Shown here: positions 1 through 6,966 of the stretch, piece by piece
Layout: every line of letters starts with the position of its first letter
Numbering within the stretch: the first letter of the stretch is position 1
NCBI GenBank assembly: GCA_020348625.1
Contig: CP070752.1
Coordinates: 1,463,385-1,471,606 of the forward strand
Source: Deltaproteobacteria bacterium
GTDB taxonomy: Bacteria > Desulfobacterota > DSM-4660 > Desulfatiglandales > B25-G16
Length of the DNA: 8,222 nt
Direction: 5' to 3'
Notes under the pieces: model-generated
Told to the model about the DNA's origin: nothing
The model's database searches: none
Seen by the model: only the letters and a program-made list of their open reading frames with translations
Translations under genes and position numbers: made by a program

Positions 1-302
1 TAGTATGAGGTTATTTGGCACGTTATTCAAATCCCGTATTTACTGTTTCGTGTTGAACCTCTGCATTTCGTCCCGATAGATGCATTACATTTGATAATGT
101 ATTCGCTCACCGCAGATCTTACACAATACGGACGTTCTTTCTCCCGGCTCGAACGTGACTCCTAGGCAGCATGCAGGGGCTTTTTGACCGTTCCGATCAT
201 CCTAGTTGGCCCCGGTACTGTGAAGCTGGCCAAGATGGAAGCCGATAATCAACGGATACCTTTAGCGGTCTGTAAATAGACTAATAGGAAAATACTGGGG
301 TT
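1..302. other. Left-edge region without a supported gene
   Basis: I see no gene with a start codon, ribosome binding site and recognisable product here. The only notable open stretch is on the minus strand, from a TAG at 202-204 down to a TAA at 85-87 (39 codons). It reads through Cys-Cys and then a Cys-x2-Cys pair near its end, and it has no usable start codon. It could be the decayed end of a zinc- or iron-binding protein, or chance. The region is AT/GC balanced and carries no clear terminator. Confidence 0.4.
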
Positions 303-521
303 TCACGGAACCCAGAAGAACGTGAACCCTACAATTTGATCATACTGCCCGATCCATATCCTGGGCTGGCGGCCGAAAGATAGCGAGCCGTTCCACGTCG
401 GGGTAAATCCGTTACAATAGATCTTAACCCTTGCATTGTCCGGCCACTCCTGGTGGTTTGAAGCGAGGGAGCTACCGAAAAAGTGACTGCCAGGAGAATG
501 AGTTAATACGTTGAATATCAA
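303..521 (-). CDS. Weak hypothetical ORF, 72 codons, possibly a gene remnant
   Basis: This leftward open frame of 72 codons begins with TTG at 521-519. A purine-rich GGAAGGGA lies about 12 bases upstream, and the frame ends in TGA. Upstream the frame is closed by a TGA at 543-545, so there is no better start. The peptide is rich in Trp, Phe, Gly and Asn, has no clear signal peptide or membrane helix, and matches no family I recognise. The sense codons look fairly natural, which is the main reason to list it. It could be the tail of a lost gene, a small orphan protein, or a chance frame. The start lies inside an AT-rich 18-mer that recurs at 2221-2238. Confidence 0.2.
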   Translation of the reverse strand: MIFNVLTHSPGSHFFGSSLASNHQEWPDNARVKIYCNGFTPTWNGSLSFGRQPRIWIGQYDQIVGFTFFWVP

Positions 522-676
522 TATGTTAAATATCCCTTCCTGTCAATGCTTTTTTGGGCTGACTTCATGACGGAGGCTGATCGTCCCTCCAGTCCCACAT
601 GGCCGGATCTGTGCCCTGGTTCAGCGGGCAAACCCGCTGCACCCCGTTTCTCTCACCAAGTCGTGAAGAAAAGGCC

Positions 677-1702
677 TTAACGTGCCTCCAGCGGGAAACC
701 CAGGGGCAAACGCAGCAGCTTAATGGCATTGTCTTGATAGATCTTCCGCTTGTCCTCGTCATCCAGGCCCATGCCCTCCACCGCCTCAATGGCTTGGCGG
801 ATGAGTCGTCGGCCAAGCTGATTTCCAAAGGGCACATCCGTTCCAAAGACGATTTGATTTACTCCAGCGAAATACCGGGCGCACTGAAGTGCCCCTACAT
901 TTCCGCTCACAGCCGTGTCGTAAAAGATCCGGCGGAAGTAGACCAAGGCATGTTCCTTGAGATCGATATCGCGCTGACCGAAGAGCATTTCGTTGGCGTC
1001 GTCGGCCCAGTCCAGTCGTCCCACCAGATAAGGGATGAGCCCTCCGCAGTGGTGAGTTACGACCTTCAAGCCTGGGAACCGCTCTAAAACACCGCTGTAC
1101 ACAAGACGACATACGGCCATGGTGGTGGCATAGGGCCACCGGACCTTGGTCCAAAGCCGATACTTGCTGACCTTTTCCCCTTCATAATCAGGCGTGCTCA
1201 TCTCTCCTCGCGGGTGGATAAAGATGGGGCGCCCGAACTCCGCCATCTTCTCGTACAGGGGCATAAACTCCGGTGCGTCTATGGGCTTGCCCGCAATGTC
1301 AGAGAAGATCTCCACCCCGCGGAGCCTGAGATCTTTGATGGCCCGTTCGGCCTCAGCCACGGCAGCCTCTGGGTCGTTCATTGGCAGGGTTGCGACGCCG
1401 CCGGCAAAGCGATCAGGGTATTTTTGCACCAGCTCTGCAAGTTCGTCATTAGCGATCCGGGCAAGCTCAACAGCTACAGGGGCTGGCGCAATGGCATAGA
1501 TCGGCGGAGCAGCGATGGATATCACCTGCATATAGCCGTCGAAGGCGTCCATGATTCGAAACCGGGCCTCTAAATCAGCCAGAGTATACACGGTCTTGGC
1601 CCAACGGGAGGAGGGGAGATTGGGATCGCGGCCCGTTACCTTTTTCTCCAATGTGTCCTGATATTTCTTGGGCAGAATGTGATTGTATGCATCAATAATC
1701 AT
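677..1702 (-). CDS. Amidohydrolase family 2 (ACMSD-like) metal-dependent hydrolase or decarboxylase
   Basis: The 341-residue product has the normal length for an Amidohydro_2 TIM-barrel enzyme, the family of aminocarboxymuconate-semialdehyde decarboxylase and resorcylate decarboxylases. These cytoplasmic enzymes decarboxylate or hydrolyse small organic or aromatic acids. Visible signatures are the N-terminal DAYNHILP (residues 4-11), IFIHP with His163, the HHCGG...GR segment with His218, and FGTDVPF with Asp289. These fit the later metal and catalytic positions of the family. The first His of the usual D-x-H-x-H motif is Tyr6 here, while the second is kept as His8. I chose ATG at 1700-1702 because GGAGG sits 8 bases upstream of it (1711-1715 on the plus strand). 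An in-frame ATG at 1715-1717 overlaps that ribosome binding site. The gene is divergent from the carboxylase pair, which hints at a shared pathway. The substrate cannot be read from the sequence. Confidence 0.88.
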   Translation of the reverse strand: MIIDAYNHILPKKYQDTLEKKVTGRDPNLPSSRWAKTVYTLADLEARFRIMDAFDGYMQVISIAAPPIYAIAPAPVAVELARIANDELAELVQKYPDRFAGGVATLPMNDPEAAVAEAERAIKDLRLRGVEIFSDIAGKPIDAPEFMPLYEKMAEFGRPIFIHPRGEMSTPDYEGEKVSKYRLWTKVRWPYATTMAVCRLVYSGVLERFPGLKVVTHHCGGLIPYLVGRLDWADDANEMLFGQRDIDLKEHALVYFRRIFYDTAVSGNVGALQCARYFAGVNQIVFGTDVPFGNQLGRRLIRQAIEAVEGMGLDDEDKRKIYQDNAIKLLRLPLGFPLEAR

Positions 1703-1798
1703 TTGTCTTACCTCCATGAGTTAGGGTTTTGGTGCATTATTACACCGGAGCTGGTCAAGCCGACTGAAGAAAACGACCCCAGGCTTTTCTTTCCATAA

Positions 1799-1830
1799 CG
1801 AGAGGGACATGGCCTCTCGCGGTATTTTTA
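1799..1830 (+). terminator. Terminator-like hairpin in the divergent intergenic region
   Basis: A perfect 7-bp stem, CGAGAGG (1799-1805) with CCTCTCG (1813-1819), encloses a 7-base loop. TATTTTTA follows after a three-base gap on the plus strand. This resembles a weak intrinsic terminator for rightward transcription, yet no rightward gene lies upstream. It sits about 97 bases upstream of the leftward amidohydrolase start, so it could instead fold in that gene's 5' leader or mark an operator. Confidence 0.4.
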
Positions 1831-2222
1831 CTAAAAGAGCTACGAAAGATGCTTGAGGTGCTTTTCAGCAATCATGATATCGTTGAGAAGTCAAATAATT
1901 AAAGGAAAAAGGAGTTTAAACATAGCGATAAGAAGATTGGGAGTCAATGTAAATCGCCTTGAGCAATCACTAGAAGAATACCGTCATTAGCGGTTTTCTT
2001 CGCGACAAATACGTCCTTTTTGTCCATTATTCTTGTCATTGTTGAAGGGTGGAGCATAGCGCGGGCTTAAACAGGTGGCGGCTGCTAAGGGCGCTGAACT
2101 AAACACATGTGGTAAATAATGGTTGAATATTAGGAAACTTTGATGAACTATCAGAAACAAGTATCTAACCCGCAACAGGCATTGTCAAGGGCAGCACAAG
2201 AGTCGTAGATTGGAATATACTT

Positions 2223-2238
2223 TAATATCAATATATTA
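2223..2238. promoter_or_regulatory. AT-rich inverted repeat, possible operator
   Basis: TAATAT (2223-2228) and ATATTA (2233-2238) form a perfect 6-bp inverted repeat with a 4-base spacer, about 250 bases upstream of the carboxyltransferase start. The surrounding 18-mer (2221-2238) matches 511-528 at 16 of 18 positions. It could be a regulator site such as one for the XRE-cupin protein, but AT-rich matches of this size can arise by chance. Confidence 0.25.
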
Positions 2239-2266
2239 GTACACTTGTCCGGAAAAATGGAGTTCC

Positions 2267-2277
2267 GAGATAATCTC
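2267..2277. promoter_or_regulatory. Palindrome GAGATAATCTC, possible operator
   Basis: A perfect odd palindrome with 5-bp arms around a central A lies about 210 bases upstream of the carboxyltransferase start. It has the size of a small dimeric-repressor half-site pair. I found no second copy, so a regulatory role is only a suggestion. Confidence 0.2.
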
Positions 2278-2485
2278 CCCATGCAGAATGACGCTGTACG
2301 GTAAAGTGATAGAGCCACACAATATAATTTGAGGTTGATAAACAGGAAACAGAGCGATATAGTCTTTTCTGGAATCAGGAAATCATATTACTCCCCTAGC
2401 CGCTTTTCACATCTTTTGACTTTGCATAGGATCGATAGATGAAACATTTCTATGGCAATTTACGAAAAGGAGAACCATACCTGTA

Positions 2486-4234
2486 ATGAAGGAGATCAGC
2501 TTTGTTGATCAAACTTTAAGAGATTCGCAACAGAGCCTGTGGGGTTATATGATGAGAACCGATCATATGACCCCGATCTCCGAAATGATTGATAAGGTTG
2601 GATACAGGGCCATCGCGACGGTGGGCAGTCAAGCATTTACGGTGCAGGTGCGCAATCTCAACGAGGACCCTTGGGAGAGGATCAGGATCCTTTCCCAACT
2701 GATAACCAGAACCCCCCTTCGTGGGTCTTATCAGATCGGAAGCCTTTCCTCCTTTGATCTGAGCACCCCGCGCGATATCATCACCCTCTGGATCAAGCGA
2801 TCGGTTGCCAATGGGATAAAGAGTTTCTGGGTTTGCGATTACCAGTATGAAATGGAGAAATTCATTTATTTCGCGCACATAGCCAAGGCTGAGGGTGCCG
2901 AGGTCGTGCCGGCCTTGATGTATACCTCCAGCCCTGCACATACGAATGCGTATTGGGCGCAAAAGACCCGAACGTTAATGGAAGCGAGGGAATATATCGA
3001 TCGGATCATGATCGAGGATGCCTCAGGCGTTATAACGCCGGAAGGCACCAGGGAGCTGGTGTCCACCGTTCAAGAGAATTGCGAGGGACTTCCGCTCGAG
3101 TTCCACTCTCACTGTAATTCGGGACTTGCTCCCCTGTGTTATCTGGAAGCGATCCAATCAGGTGTCGAAACGCTGCATACGGCAGTCGCACCCCTCGCCA
3201 ACGGCACGTCTCACCCTGCTATCGAAACTGTTCTCAAAAATGCCCGCCGACTGGGCTTCACTGCGAATATAGATGATGAGGCCCTGGAAACTGTTTCTTC
3301 ACATTTTAGAAACATCGCCGAAAAAGAGGGGCTCCCCATGGGTGCACCCATGGAATACGACCTCTTTCATTTCGAGCACCAGGTGCCCGGTGGAATGATG
3401 ACAAACCTCACACGACAGCTCAGGGAGGTGGGTATGGAACACCGCCTGGAAGAGTTTTTGGAGGAGATCGTTCTGGTCCGCAAGGAGTTCGGATATCCGG
3501 TGATGGCAACCCCCTATTCGCAGATCGTAGGTGCCCAGGCAATAGAGAATGTGGTCTCGGGCAAGCGGTATGAACAGATGACTGATGAGGCCATCAAGTA
3601 TGTTTTAGGATACTATGGAGAGCCGGCTGCTCCTATAGACCCGAACGTCATGGATAGGGTCATGAGCTTACCCAGAGCAAAGCAATTTGAGAATTGGAGG
3701 CCCGAGGCATACGATAAATCCGTTGAGGAGCTGCGTCGGGAATTCGGCCCGGAGCTTTCCGATGACGATCTCTTGCTCAAGATCCTGATCCCGGGCAAAC
3801 CGGTGAAGCGGGCGAAGGCCAAAAAGAAGGCCACTCCTGCCGTGACCCGAACGACGGGGCCCGTTAGCCCATCGGCCGAATTCCCCAGGGAGTTTACCGT
3901 GGACGTGGATGGGGAGGTATTCAACGTTAAGATCAGGCCAGCAGGGAATGGAGCCGGAACAACTGAAGGAATTATTGAATCAGAGAGACCGGGGACACCG
4001 GAGAGGCCAAAGGAATTACCCCCCGGGGCTGTGCTTTGCGGGATGGCGGGGCTGGTACTTTCGATCGAGGTAAAGGTAGGTGCTCATGTAAATGAAGGAG
4101 ATCTCGTGGCAATTATCGAGGCCATGAAAATGAGGAGACATGTTAACTCACCCCGCAAGGGTGTGGTAAAGGATATTCTGGCCCGTGAAGGTGAAATGGT
4201 CGCCCCTGAAGATATCTTGATGGTGGTGGAATAA
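2486..4234 (+). CDS. Biotin-dependent carboxyltransferase fused to a biotin carrier domain (PycB/OadA-like, divergent active site)
   Basis: The 582-residue product transfers CO2 from carboxybiotin to an acceptor and carries the biotin itself. Residues 1-~270 form the HMGL-like TIM barrel with DQTLRDSQQSL (8-18), NLNEDPWER (58-66), HSHCNSG (207-213) and PGGMMTNL (301-308). A conserved carboxylase domain follows, then a Lys/Ala/Pro-rich linker near 437-455. A biotinyl domain lies at ~513-581 with EAMKM, whose Lys548 is the biotin site 34 residues from the end. Asp8, His207 and His209 match the family's metal ligands, but the carbamylated Lys of IKDMAG is Glu177 here (IEDASG). Other pocket motifs also differ. 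The ATG fits the family N-terminus; AAAAGGAGA lies upstream at a slightly long spacing of about 13 bases. The gene overlaps the biotin carboxylase gene by one base. No membrane decarboxylase subunit is visible, so a soluble ATP-driven carboxylase is more likely than a sodium-pumping decarboxylase. The acceptor is unknown. Confidence 0.9.
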   Translation: MKEISFVDQTLRDSQQSLWGYMMRTDHMTPISEMIDKVGYRAIATVGSQAFTVQVRNLNEDPWERIRILSQLITRTPLRGSYQIGSLSSFDLSTPRDIITLWIKRSVANGIKSFWVCDYQYEMEKFIYFAHIAKAEGAEVVPALMYTSSPAHTNAYWAQKTRTLMEAREYIDRIMIEDASGVITPEGTRELVSTVQENCEGLPLEFHSHCNSGLAPLCYLEAIQSGVETLHTAVAPLANGTSHPAIETVLKNARRLGFTANIDDEALETVSSHFRNIAEKEGLPMGAPMEYDLFHFEHQVPGGMMTNLTRQLREVGMEHRLEEFLEEIVLVRKEFGYPVMATPYSQIVGAQAIENVVSGKRYEQMTDEAIKYVLGYYGEPAAPIDPNVMDRVMSLPRAKQFENWRPEAYDKSVEELRREFGPELSDDDLLLKILIPGKPVKRAKAKKKATPAVTRTTGPVSPSAEFPREFTVDVDGEVFNVKIRPAGNGAGTTEGIIESERPGTPERPKELPPGAVLCGMAGLVLSIEVKVGAHVNEGDLVAIIEAMKMRRHVNSPRKGVVKDILAREGEMVAPEDILMVVE

Positions 4235-5703
4235 TGATCAAGAGGATTCTCATAGCAAATCGAGGTGAAATCGCCATCCGGGTTATGCGTGCCTGCCGGG
4301 AAATGGGCATTGCCTCTGTTGCCGTATATTCAGAAGCGGACAAAGAAGCCTTGTTTGCCAAGTACGCTGATGAGGCCTATTGTATTGGTCCTGCACCGGC
4401 AACGGCAAGCTATCTCGACATTCGAAAATTGATTGAAGTAGCAAAGGAAAGCAGGGCCGACGCTATACATCCTGGTTACGGCTTCCTCGCTGAGAATCCA
4501 AAATTCGCTCTCGCCTGCGAACAAGAGGGCATAAAGTTCATCGGACCCTCAAGTGAGGTGCTTGAGCTCATGGGCGACAAAGTAGGGGCCCGGCGTAAGA
4601 TGATCCAAGCGGGTGTCCCTGTGGTGCCGGGCACGGATGAATGCGTGGCGGAACTCGGGCAAGCAAGAGATATAGCCAATGAGATTGGGTATCCGGTGAT
4701 CATCAAGCCTTCCGGCGGGGGAGGGGGAATCGGGTTGACCATTGTGGCCAACGAAAGGGAATTAGAGAATGCGCTTAAATCCACGCAGGCAATTGCGACG
4801 ACCACCTTCGGGCTTGGTGATGTCTACCTTGAAAAATACTTATCAGGCCCACGCCACATAGAGTTCCAGATATTGGGTGATTCAAGGGGTAATACAATTC
4901 ACTTAGGGGAGCGGGAGTGCTCTATCCAGCGAAGACATCAGAAGTTGATCGAGGAATCTCCATCTGCGGCGGTTACTCCGGTGATGCGCGCAAAAATGGG
5001 AGAGATAGCCGCGAACGCCGCCAGATTTGTGGGCTATCAAGGAGCGGGGACGATGGAGTTCCTTTTCTCCGACGGAAGGTTTTATTTCCTCGAGGTAAAC
5101 GCCCGAATCCAGGTCGAGCACCCGGTTACAGAGATGGTGACGGGCATCGATATCGTAAAGGAGCAAATAAGAATTGCCTCTGGACTTCCCCTCAGCACAA
5201 GGCAGGAACAAGTTGATATTAACGGCTGGTCCATCGAATGCCGCATCAACGCCGAAGACCCGTTGGATGACTTCGCTCCCTCACCCGGCAAGCTCAAGGA
5301 CTACCGCTCTCCGGGTGGGATCGGAGTTCGGGTGGACAGCGGTGTTTACAGCCATTATTCGATACCCCCTTTCTACGATCCGATGATATCGAAGCTCGTC
5401 TCTTGGGGTAAGGACCGCAATGAGGCCATTGAGAGAATGCGACGGGCCCTATATGAATACGTTATTGTCGGGGTTAAAACCAACATTCCATTCCATATGG
5501 CGGTTATGGAAAACCCGCGCTATGTCGAGGGAGAGCTGGAGACTGGCTTTATCGATAGGGAAACTGGCCTTTTGGACGACATAAAGAGAATAGTGGAGCA
5601 GGAAGATTCTCTGGGTGAAAGGCTCCCCCAACCCTTCTCGGAAAAAAAGAAAATAGCGGCGATCGCTGCTGTAGCCGCCGTAACCCAGATGAACCGCGGA
5701 TAG
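4234..5703 (+). CDS. accC: Biotin carboxylase subunit (AccC/PycA family)
   Basis: The 489-residue protein carboxylates biotin with ATP and bicarbonate, and is the expected partner of the preceding carboxyltransferase/carrier. The N-terminal domain opens with ANRGEIAIR (8-16) and has HPGYGFLAEN (79-88). The ATP-grasp domain holds Lys116, Lys158 before the Gly-rich loop (161-167), His208, Lys237 in RRHQKLIEE, Glu275 and Glu287. NARIQVEHP (289-297) supplies Asn289, Arg291 and Glu295, and Arg337 lies in ECRINAEDP. These match the E. coli enzyme's catalytic set nearly position for position. The loop reads GGIGLT, with Thr169 where a basic residue is usual. An Ala-rich tail (472-484) resembles that of archaeal-type PycA subunits. 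ATG overlaps the upstream stop as TAATG, implying translational coupling. The symbol is a family label; the protein may serve a pyruvate-type or 2-oxo acid carboxylase rather than acetyl-CoA carboxylase. Confidence 0.95.
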   Translation: MIKRILIANRGEIAIRVMRACREMGIASVAVYSEADKEALFAKYADEAYCIGPAPATASYLDIRKLIEVAKESRADAIHPGYGFLAENPKFALACEQEGIKFIGPSSEVLELMGDKVGARRKMIQAGVPVVPGTDECVAELGQARDIANEIGYPVIIKPSGGGGGIGLTIVANERELENALKSTQAIATTTFGLGDVYLEKYLSGPRHIEFQILGDSRGNTIHLGERECSIQRRHQKLIEESPSAAVTPVMRAKMGEIAANAARFVGYQGAGTMEFLFSDGRFYFLEVNARIQVEHPVTEMVTGIDIVKEQIRIASGLPLSTRQEQVDINGWSIECRINAEDPLDDFAPSPGKLKDYRSPGGIGVRVDSGVYSHYSIPPFYDPMISKLVSWGKDRNEAIERMRRALYEYVIVGVKTNIPFHMAVMENPRYVEGELETGFIDRETGLLDDIKRIVEQEDSLGERLPQPFSEKKKIAAIAAVAAVTQMNRG

Positions 5704-5934
5704 CCATCCGTTGAAACCCTTATTCACGGATCAGCTTGGGGAGGGATCGCGTGTATATGCGTTATGGGAAATGAGTTACACAACGATAGCTCATTGGTCG
5801 GAGGAGAACTACTCATTGTCAAAGTTTTGTGTGATAAAGGTTTCCTAACAAAAAAACCGGAAAGCAGACCGTGGAAATGAATTTCTTCCTTTTCTCCATC
5901 CAGACGGCATCATGTAGGATTGCCATGAAGGGAA
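5704..5934. other. Intergenic gap between biotin carboxylase and regulator
   Basis: This gap of about 230 bases has no ORF of note. ATCCGT (5706-5711) and ACGGAT (5726-5731) can form a 6-bp hairpin with a 14-base loop just after the biotin carboxylase stop, but no T-run follows, so it is a poor terminator. The spacing suggests the regulator gene may have its own promoter; I could not identify one with confidence. Confidence 0.4.
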
Positions 5935-5949
5935 GTGAGTTGTTGGCCA

Positions 5950-6570
5950 ATGGATGAAAGACAGATAACCAGGAACTTAAAAAGAATTCGCTTGGACAAG
6001 AACCTGTCTCAAGAAAAACTAGCCAAGCTGAGCGGCCTCACGAAGGGATATATCTCTAAGATCGAGAAATCAGATAAAGCTCCTCCCTTATCTACATTAA
6101 GTAAGATCGCCCATGCCCTTGATACGGACATTGCACTTCTGACCTCTGAAGAATTGGAATTACCCGAAGATACGAATTTATGCATTGTCAGAAAGGGTAA
6201 AGGGAAAAGGATTTCCAGTGGAAGCCTTGAAGGTTATCATTACGAAGCCCTGGCCTTCAAGAAAAAGGACAAGAATATGGAACCCTTTATTCTCATGCCG
6301 AGCGTTGATGAAAAAGCGATCTTTATCCACGAGGGCGAAGAGTTTATGTACACCCTTGAAGGAGTCCATGAATTCGTTTATGACAATAGGAGATATATCT
6401 TGAATGAAGGGGATAGCGTCTACTTTGATTCTGGAATTCCCCATACCGGTAGAAGTATCGGCACAAGAAAGGCCAAGATCTTAGCCGTGATGTACTCCTA
6501 TAAGCGTAACATGGAAATGAACTCAATCGAATCCAGAATCAGGGTAACAAGACGATCAGATTCATCATGA
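5950..6570 (+). CDS. XRE-family transcriptional regulator with C-terminal cupin sensor domain
   Basis: The 206-residue protein joins an XRE helix-turn-helix DNA-binding domain (about residues 4-62) to a cupin_2 domain (about 110-182). The recognition region reads SQEKLAKLSGLTKGYISKIE, a textbook XRE pattern. The cupin part shows HEGEEF (127-132), YTLEG, a GD-x2-YF turn and IPH with His165, matching the two cupin motifs that bind a metal or small ligand. Family members are soluble one-component regulators. I prefer ATG at 5950 because the family usually begins there; an in-frame GTG at 5935 would add five residues and has a GGGA too close to it. Its place directly after the carboxylase genes suggests that it controls them, or the divergent amidohydrolase, in response to a pathway metabolite. 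No cognate operator is proven. Confidence 0.92.
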   Translation: MDERQITRNLKRIRLDKNLSQEKLAKLSGLTKGYISKIEKSDKAPPLSTLSKIAHALDTDIALLTSEELELPEDTNLCIVRKGKGKRISSGSLEGYHYEALAFKKKDKNMEPFILMPSVDEKAIFIHEGEEFMYTLEGVHEFVYDNRRYILNEGDSVYFDSGIPHTGRSIGTRKAKILAVMYSYKRNMEMNSIESRIRVTRRSDSS

Positions 6571-6726
6571 AGGCTCTTTCTCTACCTAACGGTTTCTGAA
6601 GAAAACAGGACAAATAACATAAACAAATGTGCTGAGCAGTTAAGGGAAATAAGCTTCTCCCAGAAAAGGAGAAAGTTCTTGTCGTATTTATGTTGATTCT
6701 GACAACTCTTTTCAATGACGTCCAGT

Positions 6727-6736
6727 CACCTAGGTG
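6727..6736. promoter_or_regulatory. 10-bp perfect palindrome CACCTAGGTG
   Basis: A perfect 10-base palindrome lies in the gap between the regulator and the redox genes, about 300 bases upstream of the DUF2148 start. It is a candidate dimer-binding site, but I see no second copy. Confidence 0.2.
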
Positions 6737-6799
6737 GGGAGAGTAGTAGCTGTATTGTTGGCCATGGGTGACAGGGAAAGAGATCTAGCTGCCAAGAGT

Positions 6800-6966
6800 C
6801 TTAGTGCTTCGATTCGCAAAAACCATAATGTATTTTCATAACAATAATCTCTGCAATTGTCCTCGACCCTGATTTCGAGGCCAAATGGCTCAGACCGACG
6901 GGCTTACTCAGCACTAAGTCCCGAGTAAACAAATACGTCATCGAATTTGTGAATCGAGGGACTTAG
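6800..6966 (+). promoter_or_regulatory. Possible structured leader with alternative hairpins
   Basis: Four complementary pairs can be read by eye. CCTCGA (6861-6866) pairs with TCGAGG (6875-6880). CTAAGTCCC (6914-6922) pairs with GGGACTTAG (6958-6966), enclosing an inner stem ACAAAT (6929-6934) with ATTTGT (6945-6950). CTTAGTGCT (6800-6808) pairs with AGCACTAAG (6910-6918). The last pairing shares bases 6914-6918 with the second, so the two long stems exclude each other. This is an arrangement typical of attenuators and riboswitches. The nested structure ends 67 bases before the DUF2148 start. It matches no riboswitch class I recognise, and it is unknown whether the region is transcribed. Confidence 0.35.

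Larger units (their letters stand above)
1703..2485. other. Divergent intergenic region, 783 bases, no supported gene
   Basis: This long gap separates the leftward amidohydrolase from the rightward carboxylase genes, so it should hold both promoters. A leftward 62-codon frame at 1987-2175 starts with TTG, has no ribosome binding site and looks random. The gap contains a GC-rich hairpin with a downstream T-run (1799-1830), an AT-rich inverted repeat (2223-2238) and an 11-base palindrome (2267-2277), each listed separately. I could not find a convincing sigma-70 promoter. TTGACT at 2416-2421 has no good -10 partner at a proper distance. Confidence 0.6.

Noticed and set aside
13..34. Sigma-54-like TGGCACG near the left edge
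   Set aside because: The -24 half fits, but the -12 half lacks the GC pair, and no gene follows in the right orientation.
599..1087. Rightward 162-codon ORF opposite the amidohydrolase
   Set aside because: It lies wholly antisense to a gene with clear family motifs, and its peptide shows no recognisable domain. It is a shadow frame.
1722..1765. Promoter for the amidohydrolase using TTGACC and TAATAAT on the minus strand
   Set aside because: The two elements are only about 10 bases apart, too close for a sigma-70 promoter.
1987..2175. Leftward 62-codon ORF in the divergent intergenic region
   Set aside because: TTG start, no ribosome binding site, and no family resemblance. The hydrophobic start is not followed by any plausible mature protein.
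2416..2444. Possible sigma-70 promoter with TTGACT as -35 upstream of the carboxyltransferase
   Set aside because: At 17 bases spacing the -10 position reads ATGAAA, a very poor match, so I do not list it.
2486..5703. Sodium-pumping oxaloacetate decarboxylase
   Set aside because: An ATP-grasp biotin carboxylase is the translationally coupled partner, and no membrane beta or gamma subunit is present, so an ATP-dependent soluble carboxylase fits better.
6734..6841. 35-codon GTG-initiated ORF upstream of the redox operon
   Set aside because: The peptide looks moderately natural, but it has no good ribosome binding site or recognised family, and it overlaps part of the structured leader.
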